DNA of 64,000 bases from Symplocastrum torsivum CPER-KK1 (lineage in GTDB: Bacteria; Cyanobacteriota; Cyanobacteriia; Cyanobacteriales; Coleofasciculaceae). Position 1 is the stretch's first letter. Each line of letters opens with the position of its first letter. This document shows positions 24,766 to 33,227 of the stretch, piece by piece. Where the stretch lies: contig JAHHIF010000028.1 in the NCBI GenBank assembly GCA_019358875.1, forward strand, positions 1-64,000, written 5' to 3'. A program made the position numbers and the translations under genes. The notes below the pieces were generated by a model. It made no database searches. It was not told the origin of the DNA and was given only the letters and a program-made list of their open reading frames with translations.

Positions 24766-27249
24766 ATGTTTGAACATTTCACAGATAGAGCCATCAAAGC
24801 CATCATGCTCGCTCAGGAAGAAGCACGTCGCCTGGGACACAATCTTGTGGGAACCGAGCAGATTCTCTTGGGGTTGATTGAAGAAGGAACGGGTGTTGCG
24901 GCGATTGTGCTGGCTGAGTTGGGCATTAACCTAGAAAACGCACGGGAAGAAGTTGAGAGAACTATTGGTCGTGGCTCTCGCTATGTTCAGTCTGAACTTC
25001 CCTTCACCCCCAAAGCTAAACGTATTTTCGAGCAAGCCTTCAAAGAGGCTCGTCAACTTGGACATGACTATATTGGTACAGAACACCTCTTGTTGGCAAT
25101 TACTCAGGATAAAGAAGGTGTTGCTGCCAAAGTAATTGAAAATCTTGACGTTGACTTAGCGAAAGTCCGCACACAAGTCATTAGGGCATTAGGCGAAGTA
25201 GCTGCCGCCTCCACATCGACTAGACAAGACCCTTCAATGATGGGCGGTACCTCAAGGGCTAAAGCCACCTTGGATGAGTTTGGTACCAATCTGACGCAAC
25301 TTGCCGCAGAAGGCAAACTTGACCCGGTTGTCGGTCGTGCGAAGGAAATTGAACGGGTAATCCAGATTTTGGGTCGTCGTACCAAGAACAACCCTGTGTT
25401 AATCGGGGAGCCAGGAGTTGGTAAAACAGCGATCGCAGAGGGCTTAGCTCAACGCATTGTGAGCAAAAATGTCCCTGACCTGTTGGAAGATAAGCAGGTA
25501 TTCACGCTGGATATGGGTTCAGTAGTGGCAGGTACCCGCTATCGGGGTGATTTTGAAGAGCGCATCAAGCAAATCATGGCGGAAGTGCGTCAAGCGGGGA
25601 ACATCATCGTGTTCATTGACGAAATCCATACCCTAGTTGGTGCAGGTTCACTTGAAGGTGGCATGGATGCCGCAAATATTCTTAAGCCTGCTTTAGCACG
25701 AGGTGAGATGCAGTGCTTAGGAGCGACCACGCTGGATGAATACCGCAAGCACATCGAGCGCGATGCGGCTCTAGAGCGTCGTTTCCAGCCAGTAATGGTC
25801 GGAGAACCTTCGGTGGGTGACACCATTGAAATCCTGCACGGTCTGCGCGACGCTTACGAGCAGTACCACAAGGTTGAAATCTCTAATGATGCCCTAGAAG
25901 CGGCTGCGAAGCTCTCAGACCGTTACATCTCAGATCGCTTCCTACCTGATAAAGCAATTGACTTGATTGATGAAGCTGGAAGCCGTGTTCATTTGAGGCA
26001 CTTCCAATCGTCTCCTGCAACCAAGGAACTGAAGAAGGAACTGCGTTGCTGCACGAAAGAGAAAGATGAGGCAGTCAAAGCTCAGGATTTTGATAAGGCG
26101 GGACAGTTACGCGATCGCGAATTGGAACTTGAAGCTCAACTAAAAGCACTTGTTGAGAACACAGAGGAACAAAACAATTCCCTTACGCCAATTGTTGACG
26201 AAGAAGATATCGCCCATATCGTCGCCTCTTGGACGGGTGTGCCTGTAAGCAAGCTGACTGAATCCGAATCAGAACTGCTGATGCACATAGAAGACACCCT
26301 ACATCAGCGACTGATTGGTCAAGAGGAAGCTGTTAGTGCTGTCTCTCGTGCGATTCGTCGGGCGCGGGTAGGCTTGAAGAGTCCTAATCGCCCAATCGCT
26401 AGCTTTATCTTCTCTGGTCCTACTGGAGTCGGTAAGACGGAACTCGCTAAATCTCTAGCGGCATACTTCTTCGGTTCAGAAGAGGCAATGATTAGGTTCG
26501 ATATGTCTGAGTTCATGGAACGCCACACAGTCAGTAAGCTGATTGGTTCGCCTCCAGGATTTGTTGGCTATGACGAAGGCGGTCAACTTACCGAGGCTGT
26601 TCGACGCAAGCCTTACACGGTGCTGCTATTCGACGAAATCGAAAAAGCCCATCCTGATGTATTCAACGTGCTACTGCAACTTTTGGATGACGGTCGCTTA
26701 ACCGATGCTCAAGGTCGCACCGTAGACTTCAAGAACACGCTGATCATCATGACCTCTAATATCGGTTCTAAGGCGATCGAAAAAGGTGGTAGTGGTTTCG
26801 GCTTTGACTCCTCCGACAACCAATCTGAGGCACGGTACAACCGTATCCGTGAACAAGTGAATGAAAACCTTAAATCATTCTTCCGCCCTGAGTTTCTCAA
26901 TCGCCTTGACGAGATTATCGTCTTCCGGCAGCTAACCAGAGATGAAGTTAAGCAAATCTCTGACATCATGCTCCGTGAAATCTCAATACGCTTACTTGAG
27001 CAGGGAATCACACTGGAAGTCACAGAACGGTTCAAAGACCACTTGGTAGAACAAGGTTACGATCCCAACTATGGTGCAAGACCGTTACGCCGCGCCATCA
27101 TGCGCCTTCTAGAAGATAGCTTGGCGGAGGCAATGCTCTCTGGTCAGGTAAACGATGGAGATACAGCCTTGGTTGATGTTGATGCTGATGGTCAAGTGAA
27201 GGTATTGCCTAGCAAGCGGCAAGAGTTGTTGCTCCAAGCTGTTGGCTAA
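24766..27249 (+). CDS. clpC: ATP-dependent Clp protease ATP-binding subunit ClpC
   Basis: An 827-residue Hsp100 unfoldase. It has a Clp-N double repeat (FEHFTDRAIKAIMLAQEEAR, and 'FTPKAKRIFEQAFKEARQLG'). AAA-1 carries Walker A 'GEPGVGKTA' and 'FIDEIHTL'. The middle UVR-like coiled segment is 'KDEAVKAQDFDKAGQLRDRE'. AAA-2 carries 'GPTGVGKTELAKSL' and 'LLFDEIEKAHPDV', and 'GSPPGFVGYDEGG' is the pore region. It feeds substrates to ClpP-type proteases; in cyanobacteria ClpC is essential and linked to photosystem turnover. Length and domain order are typical. Monocistronic, ended by the terminator at 27297-27341. Confidence 0.97.
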   Translation: MFEHFTDRAIKAIMLAQEEARRLGHNLVGTEQILLGLIEEGTGVAAIVLAELGINLENAREEVERTIGRGSRYVQSELPFTPKAKRIFEQAFKEARQLGHDYIGTEHLLLAITQDKEGVAAKVIENLDVDLAKVRTQVIRALGEVAAASTSTRQDPSMMGGTSRAKATLDEFGTNLTQLAAEGKLDPVVGRAKEIERVIQILGRRTKNNPVLIGEPGVGKTAIAEGLAQRIVSKNVPDLLEDKQVFTLDMGSVVAGTRYRGDFEERIKQIMAEVRQAGNIIVFIDEIHTLVGAGSLEGGMDAANILKPALARGEMQCLGATTLDEYRKHIERDAALERRFQPVMVGEPSVGDTIEILHGLRDAYEQYHKVEISNDALEAAAKLSDRYISDRFLPDKAIDLIDEAGSRVHLRHFQSSPATKELKKELRCCTKEKDEAVKAQDFDKAGQLRDRELELEAQLKALVENTEEQNNSLTPIVDEEDIAHIVASWTGVPVSKLTESESELLMHIEDTLHQRLIGQEEAVSAVSRAIRRARVGLKSPNRPIASFIFSGPTGVGKTELAKSLAAYFFGSEEAMIRFDMSEFMERHTVSKLIGSPPGFVGYDEGGQLTEAVRRKPYTVLLFDEIEKAHPDVFNVLLQLLDDGRLTDAQGRTVDFKNTLIIMTSNIGSKAIEKGGSGFGFDSSDNQSEARYNRIREQVNENLKSFFRPEFLNRLDEIIVFRQLTRDEVKQISDIMLREISIRLLEQGITLEVTERFKDHLVEQGYDPNYGARPLRRAIMRLLEDSLAEAMLSGQVNDGDTALVDVDADGQVKVLPSKRQELLLQAVG

Positions 27250-27296
27250 GATTACCCCCTCTATCTGCTAGGTAGGCAATAAAGACAATTAAACCC

Positions 27297-27341
27297 ATCC
27301 GCTCTTGATGCTAGGTAGCTAATACAAGAGCGGATTTTTTT
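27297..27341 (+). terminator. Rho-independent terminator after clpC
   Basis: Perfect 11-bp stem ATCCGCTCTTG (27297-27307) / CAAGAGCGGAT (27325-27335), followed by seven T. Clear intrinsic terminator 47 bases after the clpC stop. Confidence 0.92.
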
Positions 27342-27521
27342 GACAATTTCAAAGAAACATTTCAATCAAAGAAGAAACATTGCAGCCAGAGAAAATCCTT
27401 GGCAAGGCTTGGTAATCTTGAAGTGAACATTGAGACTGGCAACTTCCGTATCTTTTAGACAATCTCTTCTGTTTAGGAAGATTCCAGAAAAAATTAAGTT
27501 AAATAGCATTAAGAGGGTTTT

Positions 27522-27746
27522 ATGGTGGCACAAACCTATGGGTTAGAGCGTGTTTCTGACAAACTGCAACAGATACTGAACCAGGAAGCACGTAACCCTT
27601 CAGCGGATAGGAGAGATGAGGTGGCAACCCTACTGAATTCTGAGCATTCTGTATCTTCCTACAATGCCTGTGTTTGGTGGGATGGATGCTACTACTGTCA
27701 GGATGAGAGTAAGAATTGGTACTGCGTTAAATGCTGCTTTTTTTAG
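27522..27746 (+). CDS. Small cysteine-rich peptide, possible RiPP precursor
   Basis: A 74-residue product in two unlike halves. Residues 1-48 (MVAQTYGLERVSDKLQQILN, QEARNPSADRRDEVATLLNS) are polar and helical, like a leader. Residues 49-74 carry six Cys (C50, C56, C59, C68, C71, C72) among many aromatic residues (CVWWDGCYYCQ, NWYCVKCCFF). This leader/core division resembles precursors of ribosomally made modified peptides, or alternatively a small metal-binding protein. No modifying enzyme, protease or exporter is adjacent: clpC lies upstream, a riboswitch downstream. I do not recognise the family. The coding frame is isolated and complete, with AAGAGGG before the ATG. Confidence 0.6.
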   Translation: MVAQTYGLERVSDKLQQILNQEARNPSADRRDEVATLLNSEHSVSSYNACVWWDGCYYCQDESKNWYCVKCCFF

Positions 27747-27978
27747 CGATCGCATAGATTAAACACCCAATAAATCTGTCTTGTAGTTGCATTTTAACTA
27801 GCATAGTTGGGGTGTAGGGGAGAAGGAAGAGTTTCGGTCTACGACTTGCTTCTCAACTATTTCATGCCCATACATGGAAGTATTAAGTTTAGCGTCTTCC
27901 TTGATTTTGGTTCTTGACAAACGCCGAATCTTACCCTAATATTTTAATTATTATTTTCCAGTGGGTAGCCTAATTTTT

Positions 27979-28112
27979 ATCTGGCAAACGTAATCATTTC
28001 AGAACGCCAGATAAAGAGCGGAGGAACCAAATCGTGGGGCTAATCTTGTAACCAAGAGAGACACCTTCCAGTCTTAGCCCGTCAGCTAACTCCGTCGGCA
28101 ATGGGAGGAGCA
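27979..28112 (+). ncRNA. Cyclic di-AMP riboswitch (ydaO-yuaA class)
   Basis: Conserved blocks of the ydaO class occur in order: AGAGCGGAGGAACCAA (about 28015-28030), GTGGGGCTAATCT (28034-28046), GAGACACCTTCCAGTC (28058-28073), and TAGCCCGTCAGCTAACTCCG (28076-28095), then GGCAATGGGAGGAG. From memory these match the solved Thermoanaerobacter aptamer nearly word for word (CGGAGGAACC, GGGGUUAAUCU, ACCUUCUGUC, CGACAGCUAACUCCG, GGCAAU..GGA.GGAG). A hairpin ATCTGGC/GCCAGAT (27979-28012) precedes. The class binds c-di-AMP and usually lowers expression of cell-wall, osmolyte and potassium genes. The next gene downstream is a small orphan at 28244. No clear terminator hairpin follows, so the mode of control is open. 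Confidence 0.88.
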
Positions 28113-28243
28113 CCATAGGCATAAGCTTTTACAAGCCGTAGTCCTTGGGGTCTCCTAAGTAGATATCTGTAACACCAGTTGCAGGGATATTCTGCTGCCT
28201 GACCCACCTCGTAAACCGCTACAAACTAATGGAGGTTAGGGCA

Positions 28244-28465
28244 ATGATGAGTTACAAGGAATGGAATCTAGTCACGAGCGAAGAATTAAACGGTATCGCT
28301 ATTGACTATATTGACCCAGAAGGACATTCTTACAGTGCGCCGTTCTGCTTTTACACACTTGAAGAAGCCTTGAATTACGGTAAACTTTGCATCGACCAAT
28401 CAATTCGATCCAAGACTTCGGTAAGCGATCGCATTGAGACCGTTAAAGAAACAATGAGCAATTAG
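28244..28465 (+). CDS. Small orphan protein behind the c-di-AMP riboswitch
   Basis: A 73-residue acidic protein: MMSYKEWNLVTSEELNGIAI, then DYIDPEGHSYSAPFCFYTLE and EALNYGKLCIDQSIRSK. No recognised domain, signal peptide or membrane segment; 'GH.Y.APF.FYTLEEAL.YGK..ID' looks like a small alpha/beta fold. GGAGG at 28231-28235 sits eight bases before the ATG at 28244, so that start is preferred to the ATG at 28229. It is the only gene between the aptamer and a later terminator (28741-28772), so it is the apparent target of c-di-AMP control. A role in osmotic or wall homeostasis would be inference from the riboswitch alone. Confidence 0.65.
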   Translation: MMSYKEWNLVTSEELNGIAIDYIDPEGHSYSAPFCFYTLEEALNYGKLCIDQSIRSKTSVSDRIETVKETMSN

Positions 28466-28944
28466 GTTGTATTACGCTATAATTGTTCTTTCTAGATAAG
28501 AGTATGTCTCTTTTCATAGAAGCACTGCTCCTGGTCTAAGGGTGTTGTAAGAAAAAACAGAGTTTACTTTGGGTGTATCTGCAAAGTGACTGATTTTACT
28601 TTGCATAAGTAGGCTGAACGCAACTAGCCAAGCTATTGTCATAGCTTTACTCCTGGTTGGGGTAGATTGGGAAACGACTGGTACTGTGTCAGCCTACATT
28701 TTGACCAAATCTACAAATAGGCTCATAGAGCTATAAGTCAAAAGCCTCGGTACTTACACCGAGGCTTTTTGTTGTAAAAATTGTCTTTTAGTGACTGTAT
28801 AGCAGTCGCCAAGGCGACTCTTGACGCTCACCAAATACTGAAACCTTGACCCGTCAATATGCATTCCTTCTGCCTTCTGCCTTCTGCCTTTTGCCTTCTG
28901 CCTTTTGCTATAGCTACTTGCCTGACTCACTTGAAAGGTTGTTC
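28466..28944. other. Gene-free interval with terminator and heptameric repeats
   Basis: No gene. A terminator lies at 28741-28772. At about 28864-28910 there is a short tandem repeat of heptamers (TTCTGCC, TTTTGCC), a well-known class of STRR repeats of filamentous cyanobacteria. It opens a reading frame that runs into the amylase gene from 28846 but is not its natural start. Confidence 0.7.
28741..28772 (+). terminator. Rho-independent terminator
   Basis: Perfect 11-bp stem AAAAGCCTCGG (28741-28751) / CCGAGGCTTTT (28760-28770) with an 8-nt loop and a T-rich tail; the symmetric A/T ends would allow action on either strand. It is the first strong terminator after the riboswitch-controlled small gene. 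Confidence 0.85.
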
Positions 28945-30345
28945 ATGCACAGACTGTTTCAATTACTACTCAATTTCTGTATAGCTTTTATTCTTGTTTT
29001 TTGTGTTACGTCTGCCTGTCAAGCATCGTTGAGCGAAGTTACCGAACATGAAACTCCTCCTTATGGTTCTTCTAGAGGCAATGAGGGAAAAGTTGCTAGT
29101 GCTGACGTAATTTATCAAGCATTTGATATGCGGCTACGGGAGGTCAAAAAACAACTTCCTGAGCTTCAAAAGCAAGGCTTTACCTACATCCAAATTTCGC
29201 CACCTCAGAAGAGTAATCCAGCATCCGATTGGTGGGCGCGATATCAACCGATTGACCATACTGTACTTGAAAGTCCTTTAGGGAATGAAAAAGACCTCAA
29301 AGCACTCATTGACTCAGCCCATAGTCGGAAGATGAAGATAATTGTCGATGTGGTTCTCAATCACATGGCGAACTATGGGGAATATGTCAAAACATTGAAA
29401 TATCCTCAGTTCTCACCCCAAGATTTTCATCCAAAAAATTGTATCGACTACAATAACCGCGCTTCGGTGACACAAGGTTGGATTAACTGTAATCTTCCTG
29501 ATTTGAATACTAATTTGCCTCATGTTAGGCAAGAAGCCAAAAATTACCTTAAGAAGCTTGTAGTGCTTGGTGCTGATGGTTTCCGGTTTGATGCCGCAAA
29601 GCATATTGAACCTGACTACTTTCGTGATGTACTGACAGTAGTACCAGCAGATAAGTTTGTTTATGGCGAAGTGATTGGACAAACACTTGAAGAAAGCAAC
29701 GAATATACAGGCGTATTTTCAGTAACAGACTTTCATCTAGTGAGTGCAATGATTGAGGCTTTTAGTTTAGGCGGTGATTTGCGATCGCTTATCAATCCAG
29801 TAAGTTCAGGAAAAGCCCTACCGGGAACAAAAGCAGTTACGTTTGCCCAAAACCATGACATAGCAACCAATCAAATCGGCTTCAAATTTTCTAGCCAGGA
29901 AGATGCGATGCTAGCCAATGCTTTTGTCCTTGCCCGTCAGGAAGGATTTCCAATTGTCTACCGCGATGATGTACAGAATTCGATTACCAAATCTGGTGTT
30001 TACTTCCACCAGAAAATGATAGGTGAGTCGCAATACTTCCGTAACGGTAATGAAATCGCGCCAGGTGCCGATAATCCCAATATGCTTTTTATTGAACGTG
30101 GTGATAAGGGTTTGGCAATCATCAATAAAGCTGGCGCATTTTTTGATGTGAAGGCAGCAAAAATGCCAGGTTTAAAAGTTGGCTGTTACCAAGAAGTGCG
30201 CTATAACTTTACGATGGCAATTGGTAAAGGTGGTGATGGTCAGAAATACATCACAAGATGGGGAACAAAGCAAAGGGGAGGCATTCAAGTTAGCCCCAGA
30301 GATGCACTCTTTTTCGTGCCAACCTCTACAAGTAAATGCCAATGA
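28945..30345 (+). CDS. Secreted GH13 alpha-amylase family protein
   Basis: Start at ATG 28945 (GAAAGG upstream) gives MHRLFQLLLNFCIAFILVFC, then VTSACQASL: a signal peptide, possibly with a lipoprotein-like cysteine. The 466-residue product has GH13 signatures 'VDVVLNHMAN', 'DGFRFDAAKH' with nucleophile D216, 'FVYGEVIGQ' with acid E242 and 'AQNHD' with D305. It is thus likely an active periplasmic or extracellular alpha-glucan hydrolase. The barrel is short and insert-poor. 'SAHSRKMKIIVDVVLNH' is typical of bacterial and algal alpha-amylases. Distinct from the cytoplasmic GH13 enzyme at 8647-10113. Confidence 0.85.
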   Translation: MHRLFQLLLNFCIAFILVFCVTSACQASLSEVTEHETPPYGSSRGNEGKVASADVIYQAFDMRLREVKKQLPELQKQGFTYIQISPPQKSNPASDWWARYQPIDHTVLESPLGNEKDLKALIDSAHSRKMKIIVDVVLNHMANYGEYVKTLKYPQFSPQDFHPKNCIDYNNRASVTQGWINCNLPDLNTNLPHVRQEAKNYLKKLVVLGADGFRFDAAKHIEPDYFRDVLTVVPADKFVYGEVIGQTLEESNEYTGVFSVTDFHLVSAMIEAFSLGGDLRSLINPVSSGKALPGTKAVTFAQNHDIATNQIGFKFSSQEDAMLANAFVLARQEGFPIVYRDDVQNSITKSGVYFHQKMIGESQYFRNGNEIAPGADNPNMLFIERGDKGLAIINKAGAFFDVKAAKMPGLKVGCYQEVRYNFTMAIGKGGDGQKYITRWGTKQRGGIQVSPRDALFFVPTSTSKCQ

Positions 30346-30461
30346 TATTTAATACTTCTTCAACTTTCCTAGAAGCGATTAAAGTTCAGGGCTAACATGG
30401 GTGAAACTGCCACTTGGAACCGTGGCAACGGTTAGCGTTCTAATTGTTGAGGGAAATGCTT

Positions 30462-32824
30462 ATGCCCGCTAATGCTCCGTTACACTCCAAGCCGTCGCTA
30501 GGAGGCTTATATGTCAAAACTGGCGAAAAACAGTTAGCCTTCCCGCTAAAACATACCGAAGTTCTTAGCAAAATTGCCGGAAATCTGTCACGAGTAGAGG
30601 TGACGCAGACCTTTGAAAATCCCTTCACTGAAGCATTAGAAGCCATCTATGTATTTCCGTTGCCGGATGAGGCGGCAGTGGATGACATGGAAATTAAAAT
30701 TGGTGAGCGTATTATCAAAGGCAACATCAAAAAGCGGGAAGAAGCCAAAGAAATTTACGAACAAGCGCGGCGAGAGGGGCGAACGGCTGGCTTATTAGAG
30801 CAAGAGCGAGACAATATTTTCACCCAATCTCTCGCGAACATCAAACCCGGCGAAGCAATAGACGTTACCATCCGCTACACCGACAGCCTGGAATTTACAG
30901 GTGGCGACTATGAATTTGTCTTCCCGATGGTTGTTGGTCCTCGGTTCATTCCTGGTACAGCGATTGATGAAAGTGGTGATACTGACCAAGTTCCCGATGC
31001 TTCGCGCATCACTCCGCCTGTGATACCTCCTGAAACTCGCTCAGGGCATGACATCGGCGTAACAGTAGAGATTGATGCGGGTGTGCCAGTGAGTAACGTT
31101 CGCTCCACTTCTCACCAACTCACAATTGAACAGGATGGGCAAATTGTGCGGGTGAAACTGGGTAAGGAAGACACGATTCCCAACAAAGACCTGATTGTGC
31201 GTTATCAGGTGAGTAGTGACAACACCCAAGCAACGGTACTTAGCCAGTCAGATGAACGAGGCGGTCACTTCACGGTTTATCTTATCCCGGCATTGGACTA
31301 CCGCAGTAATGAGATTGTACCCAAGGATGTTGTGTTCCTAATGGATACTTCTGGCTCTCAACATGGTGACCCCTTGCTGAAATCTCAGGAATTGATGCGT
31401 CGGTTTATCAATGGGCTAAATCCTGACGACACGTTCACGATTATTGATTTTTCCGATACCACGACTCAGTTATCGACCCACCCTCTGCCCAATACAGCGC
31501 AGAACCGTACAAAGGCAATAAACTACATCAATCAATTGCAAGCGAATGGTGGCACCTACTTACTCAATGGCATTCGTGCGGTACTGAATTTTCCTGCCGC
31601 ACCAGCAGGGCGTTTGCGAAGTATTGTGCTGCTAACAGATGGCTACATTGGCAATGACAACGAAATTCTTGCCGAGGTACAACAAAAGCTGCAACCGGGA
31701 AATCGCCTTTATAGCTTTGGTGTCGGCAGTTCACCGAACCGATTTTTGCTCAATCGCGTTGCAGAGATTGGTCGGGGACATCTCAAGTTGTTCGTCAAAA
31801 TGAACCGACAGAGGAGGTTGCCGAGAAGTTCTTTCGCCAAATCAATAATCCTGTCCTGACGAATATTCAAGTTGTGTTTGAAGGTACAGGGGAGGCAATA
31901 ATTTATCCTTCTGCACCTCCTGACTTGTTTGCCCAAGAGCCTTTAGTTCTGTTTGGGCGAGTTTCCCCTTTACCAGAAGATCCCACGCCTAGTACTCTCC
32001 GCATCACAGGGACGGCGGCAGGTGGAACTCACTACGAAAAGACATTTAACCTGAATTTTGAGGAAGCTGGCAATCCTGCTATTGCCCAGTTGTGGGGACG
32101 GGCGCGGATTAAAGACTTGATGAAGCAAATGTTCGGCTATGAAACAAAGGCTGGGGTTGAGGCAGTTACGGATACAGCTTTGACGTATCAGTTGTTATCG
32201 CAATATACCGCTTTTGTTGCTGTGAGTGATGATGTGCGTGTCGAGCCAGAACGCGAATCTATCTCAATGCAAGTTCCTGTTGAGATGCCCCAAGGCGTTA
32301 ACTATCAGGGAATTTTTGGCAGCGCTAATCTTGCTCGTATGCAGCCCCGGATGGCGAGGCTTCGTGCTCGAAGCTCAGCGGCACCGAAGTTTGAGAGTTT
32401 CGCGGCTCCAGAACAAGAGTGTCTAGATGCATTTGATACTACCTTAATTGATCCTGGGATAATTGATGATGAGGAAGTTACCTTAATCGGTCAAATGATT
32501 GATGATGAGGATTTGTCTTCTTCAAGATCAGTGGGAAGTAATGCCCAACTGCAAGTCGTCATCGTCACGGGATTGGATCAAGCAGCAGTGGCAGATCTAA
32601 CGCGACATCTACAACAACTAAATTTACCTTCTGGATTCAGTGGTGAAATTGTCTTCGAGTTTGTAGTGAATAAAGGTCGTGTTGGCCGAATTGTGTTGGA
32701 TGAGGAGGCTTCAACGCTCAAAGAGTTAGCCGTGATTGAGAGGATTAAGCGATCGCTTATCTCCTGGCGAGTCCCCCAATCTGCTACGGGTACAGTTTGC
32801 CTAACGTTGCGTATCCAAACTTAG
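30462..32824 (+). pseudogene. VIT + von Willebrand factor A domain protein, frameshifted
   Basis: A gene of about 787 codons split by a single-base loss. Part one (30462-31859) has a VIT domain ('LSRVEVTQTFENPFTEALEA', 'AIYVFPLPDEAAVDDMEI') and a VWA domain with MIDAS 'FLMDTSGSQHGD' and 'LLTDGYIGN'. The natural reading 'IGRGTSQVVRQNEPTEEVAE' is lost at the GGGG run 31774-31777; inserting one base there restores a single frame through 'EKFFRQINNPVLTNIQVVFE' to 32824. Part two carries a beta-rich segment and, at the end, a domain like TonB-C/AgmX ('GRVGRIVLDEEASTLKELAV'). VIT/VWA proteins bind proteins in a metal-dependent way at the cell surface. The ATG 30462 has GAGGG eight bases upstream. 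A sequencing error in the G run is a real alternative to mutation. Confidence 0.8.
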
Positions 32825-33227
32825 GAACGCAACCGGAAAGCACTAGAACTCTTCAATTGTGACCAACCCATAACTAGTAGTGGTCTGGGGGTGGATAAGT
32901 CTCCCACGATAAATGAGTACAGACGACAGTCAAGGCGATCACTTCATCGAATCGGCTAACGAGGGCAAAGGCTTTGCAAAAAAAATAAGAGAGTCACTTT
33001 AGGCGGCTCTCTCAGTCATCAGGGTGCATCTAATAACCTTATTATTACCTTTAGGAATGAGGGGTGTCACCCCCCATTCATGAAGAATTAATGAAGTGTA
33101 AACAGGCACTCGCCCCCTGTCTTCTGACTCTTCTCTGGAAGCACTTAGATGGAGTTTCAAAGGAGCCAATATATTTGAGAATTAATTCAAGTATCTGTGC
33201 CCTGCCTCCACAAGAGCGTCGCCTCCT
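32825..33227. other. Gene-free interval between converging genes
   Basis: No gene recognised. A weak 6-bp hairpin (AGAGAG / CTCTCT, about 32988-33012) might aid termination. The rest, including GAATGAGGGGTGTCACCCCC near 33055, looks like degraded repeat. Confidence 0.35.

Noticed and set aside
27747..27978. RiPP modification or export gene next to the cysteine-rich peptide
   Set aside because: No reading frame of meaningful length exists here on either strand; any maturation enzymes must be elsewhere.
28846..28944. N-terminal extension of the secreted amylase (LLPSAFCLLPSAFC)
   Set aside because: It is encoded by a CCTTCTG heptamer repeat and has no ribosome-binding site; the signal peptide starts cleanly at 28945 with GAAAGG upstream.
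31760..31880. Programmed frameshift in the VIT/VWA gene
   Set aside because: A GGGG run alone is not a slippery heptamer and no stimulatory structure is evident; mutation or sequencing error is simpler.
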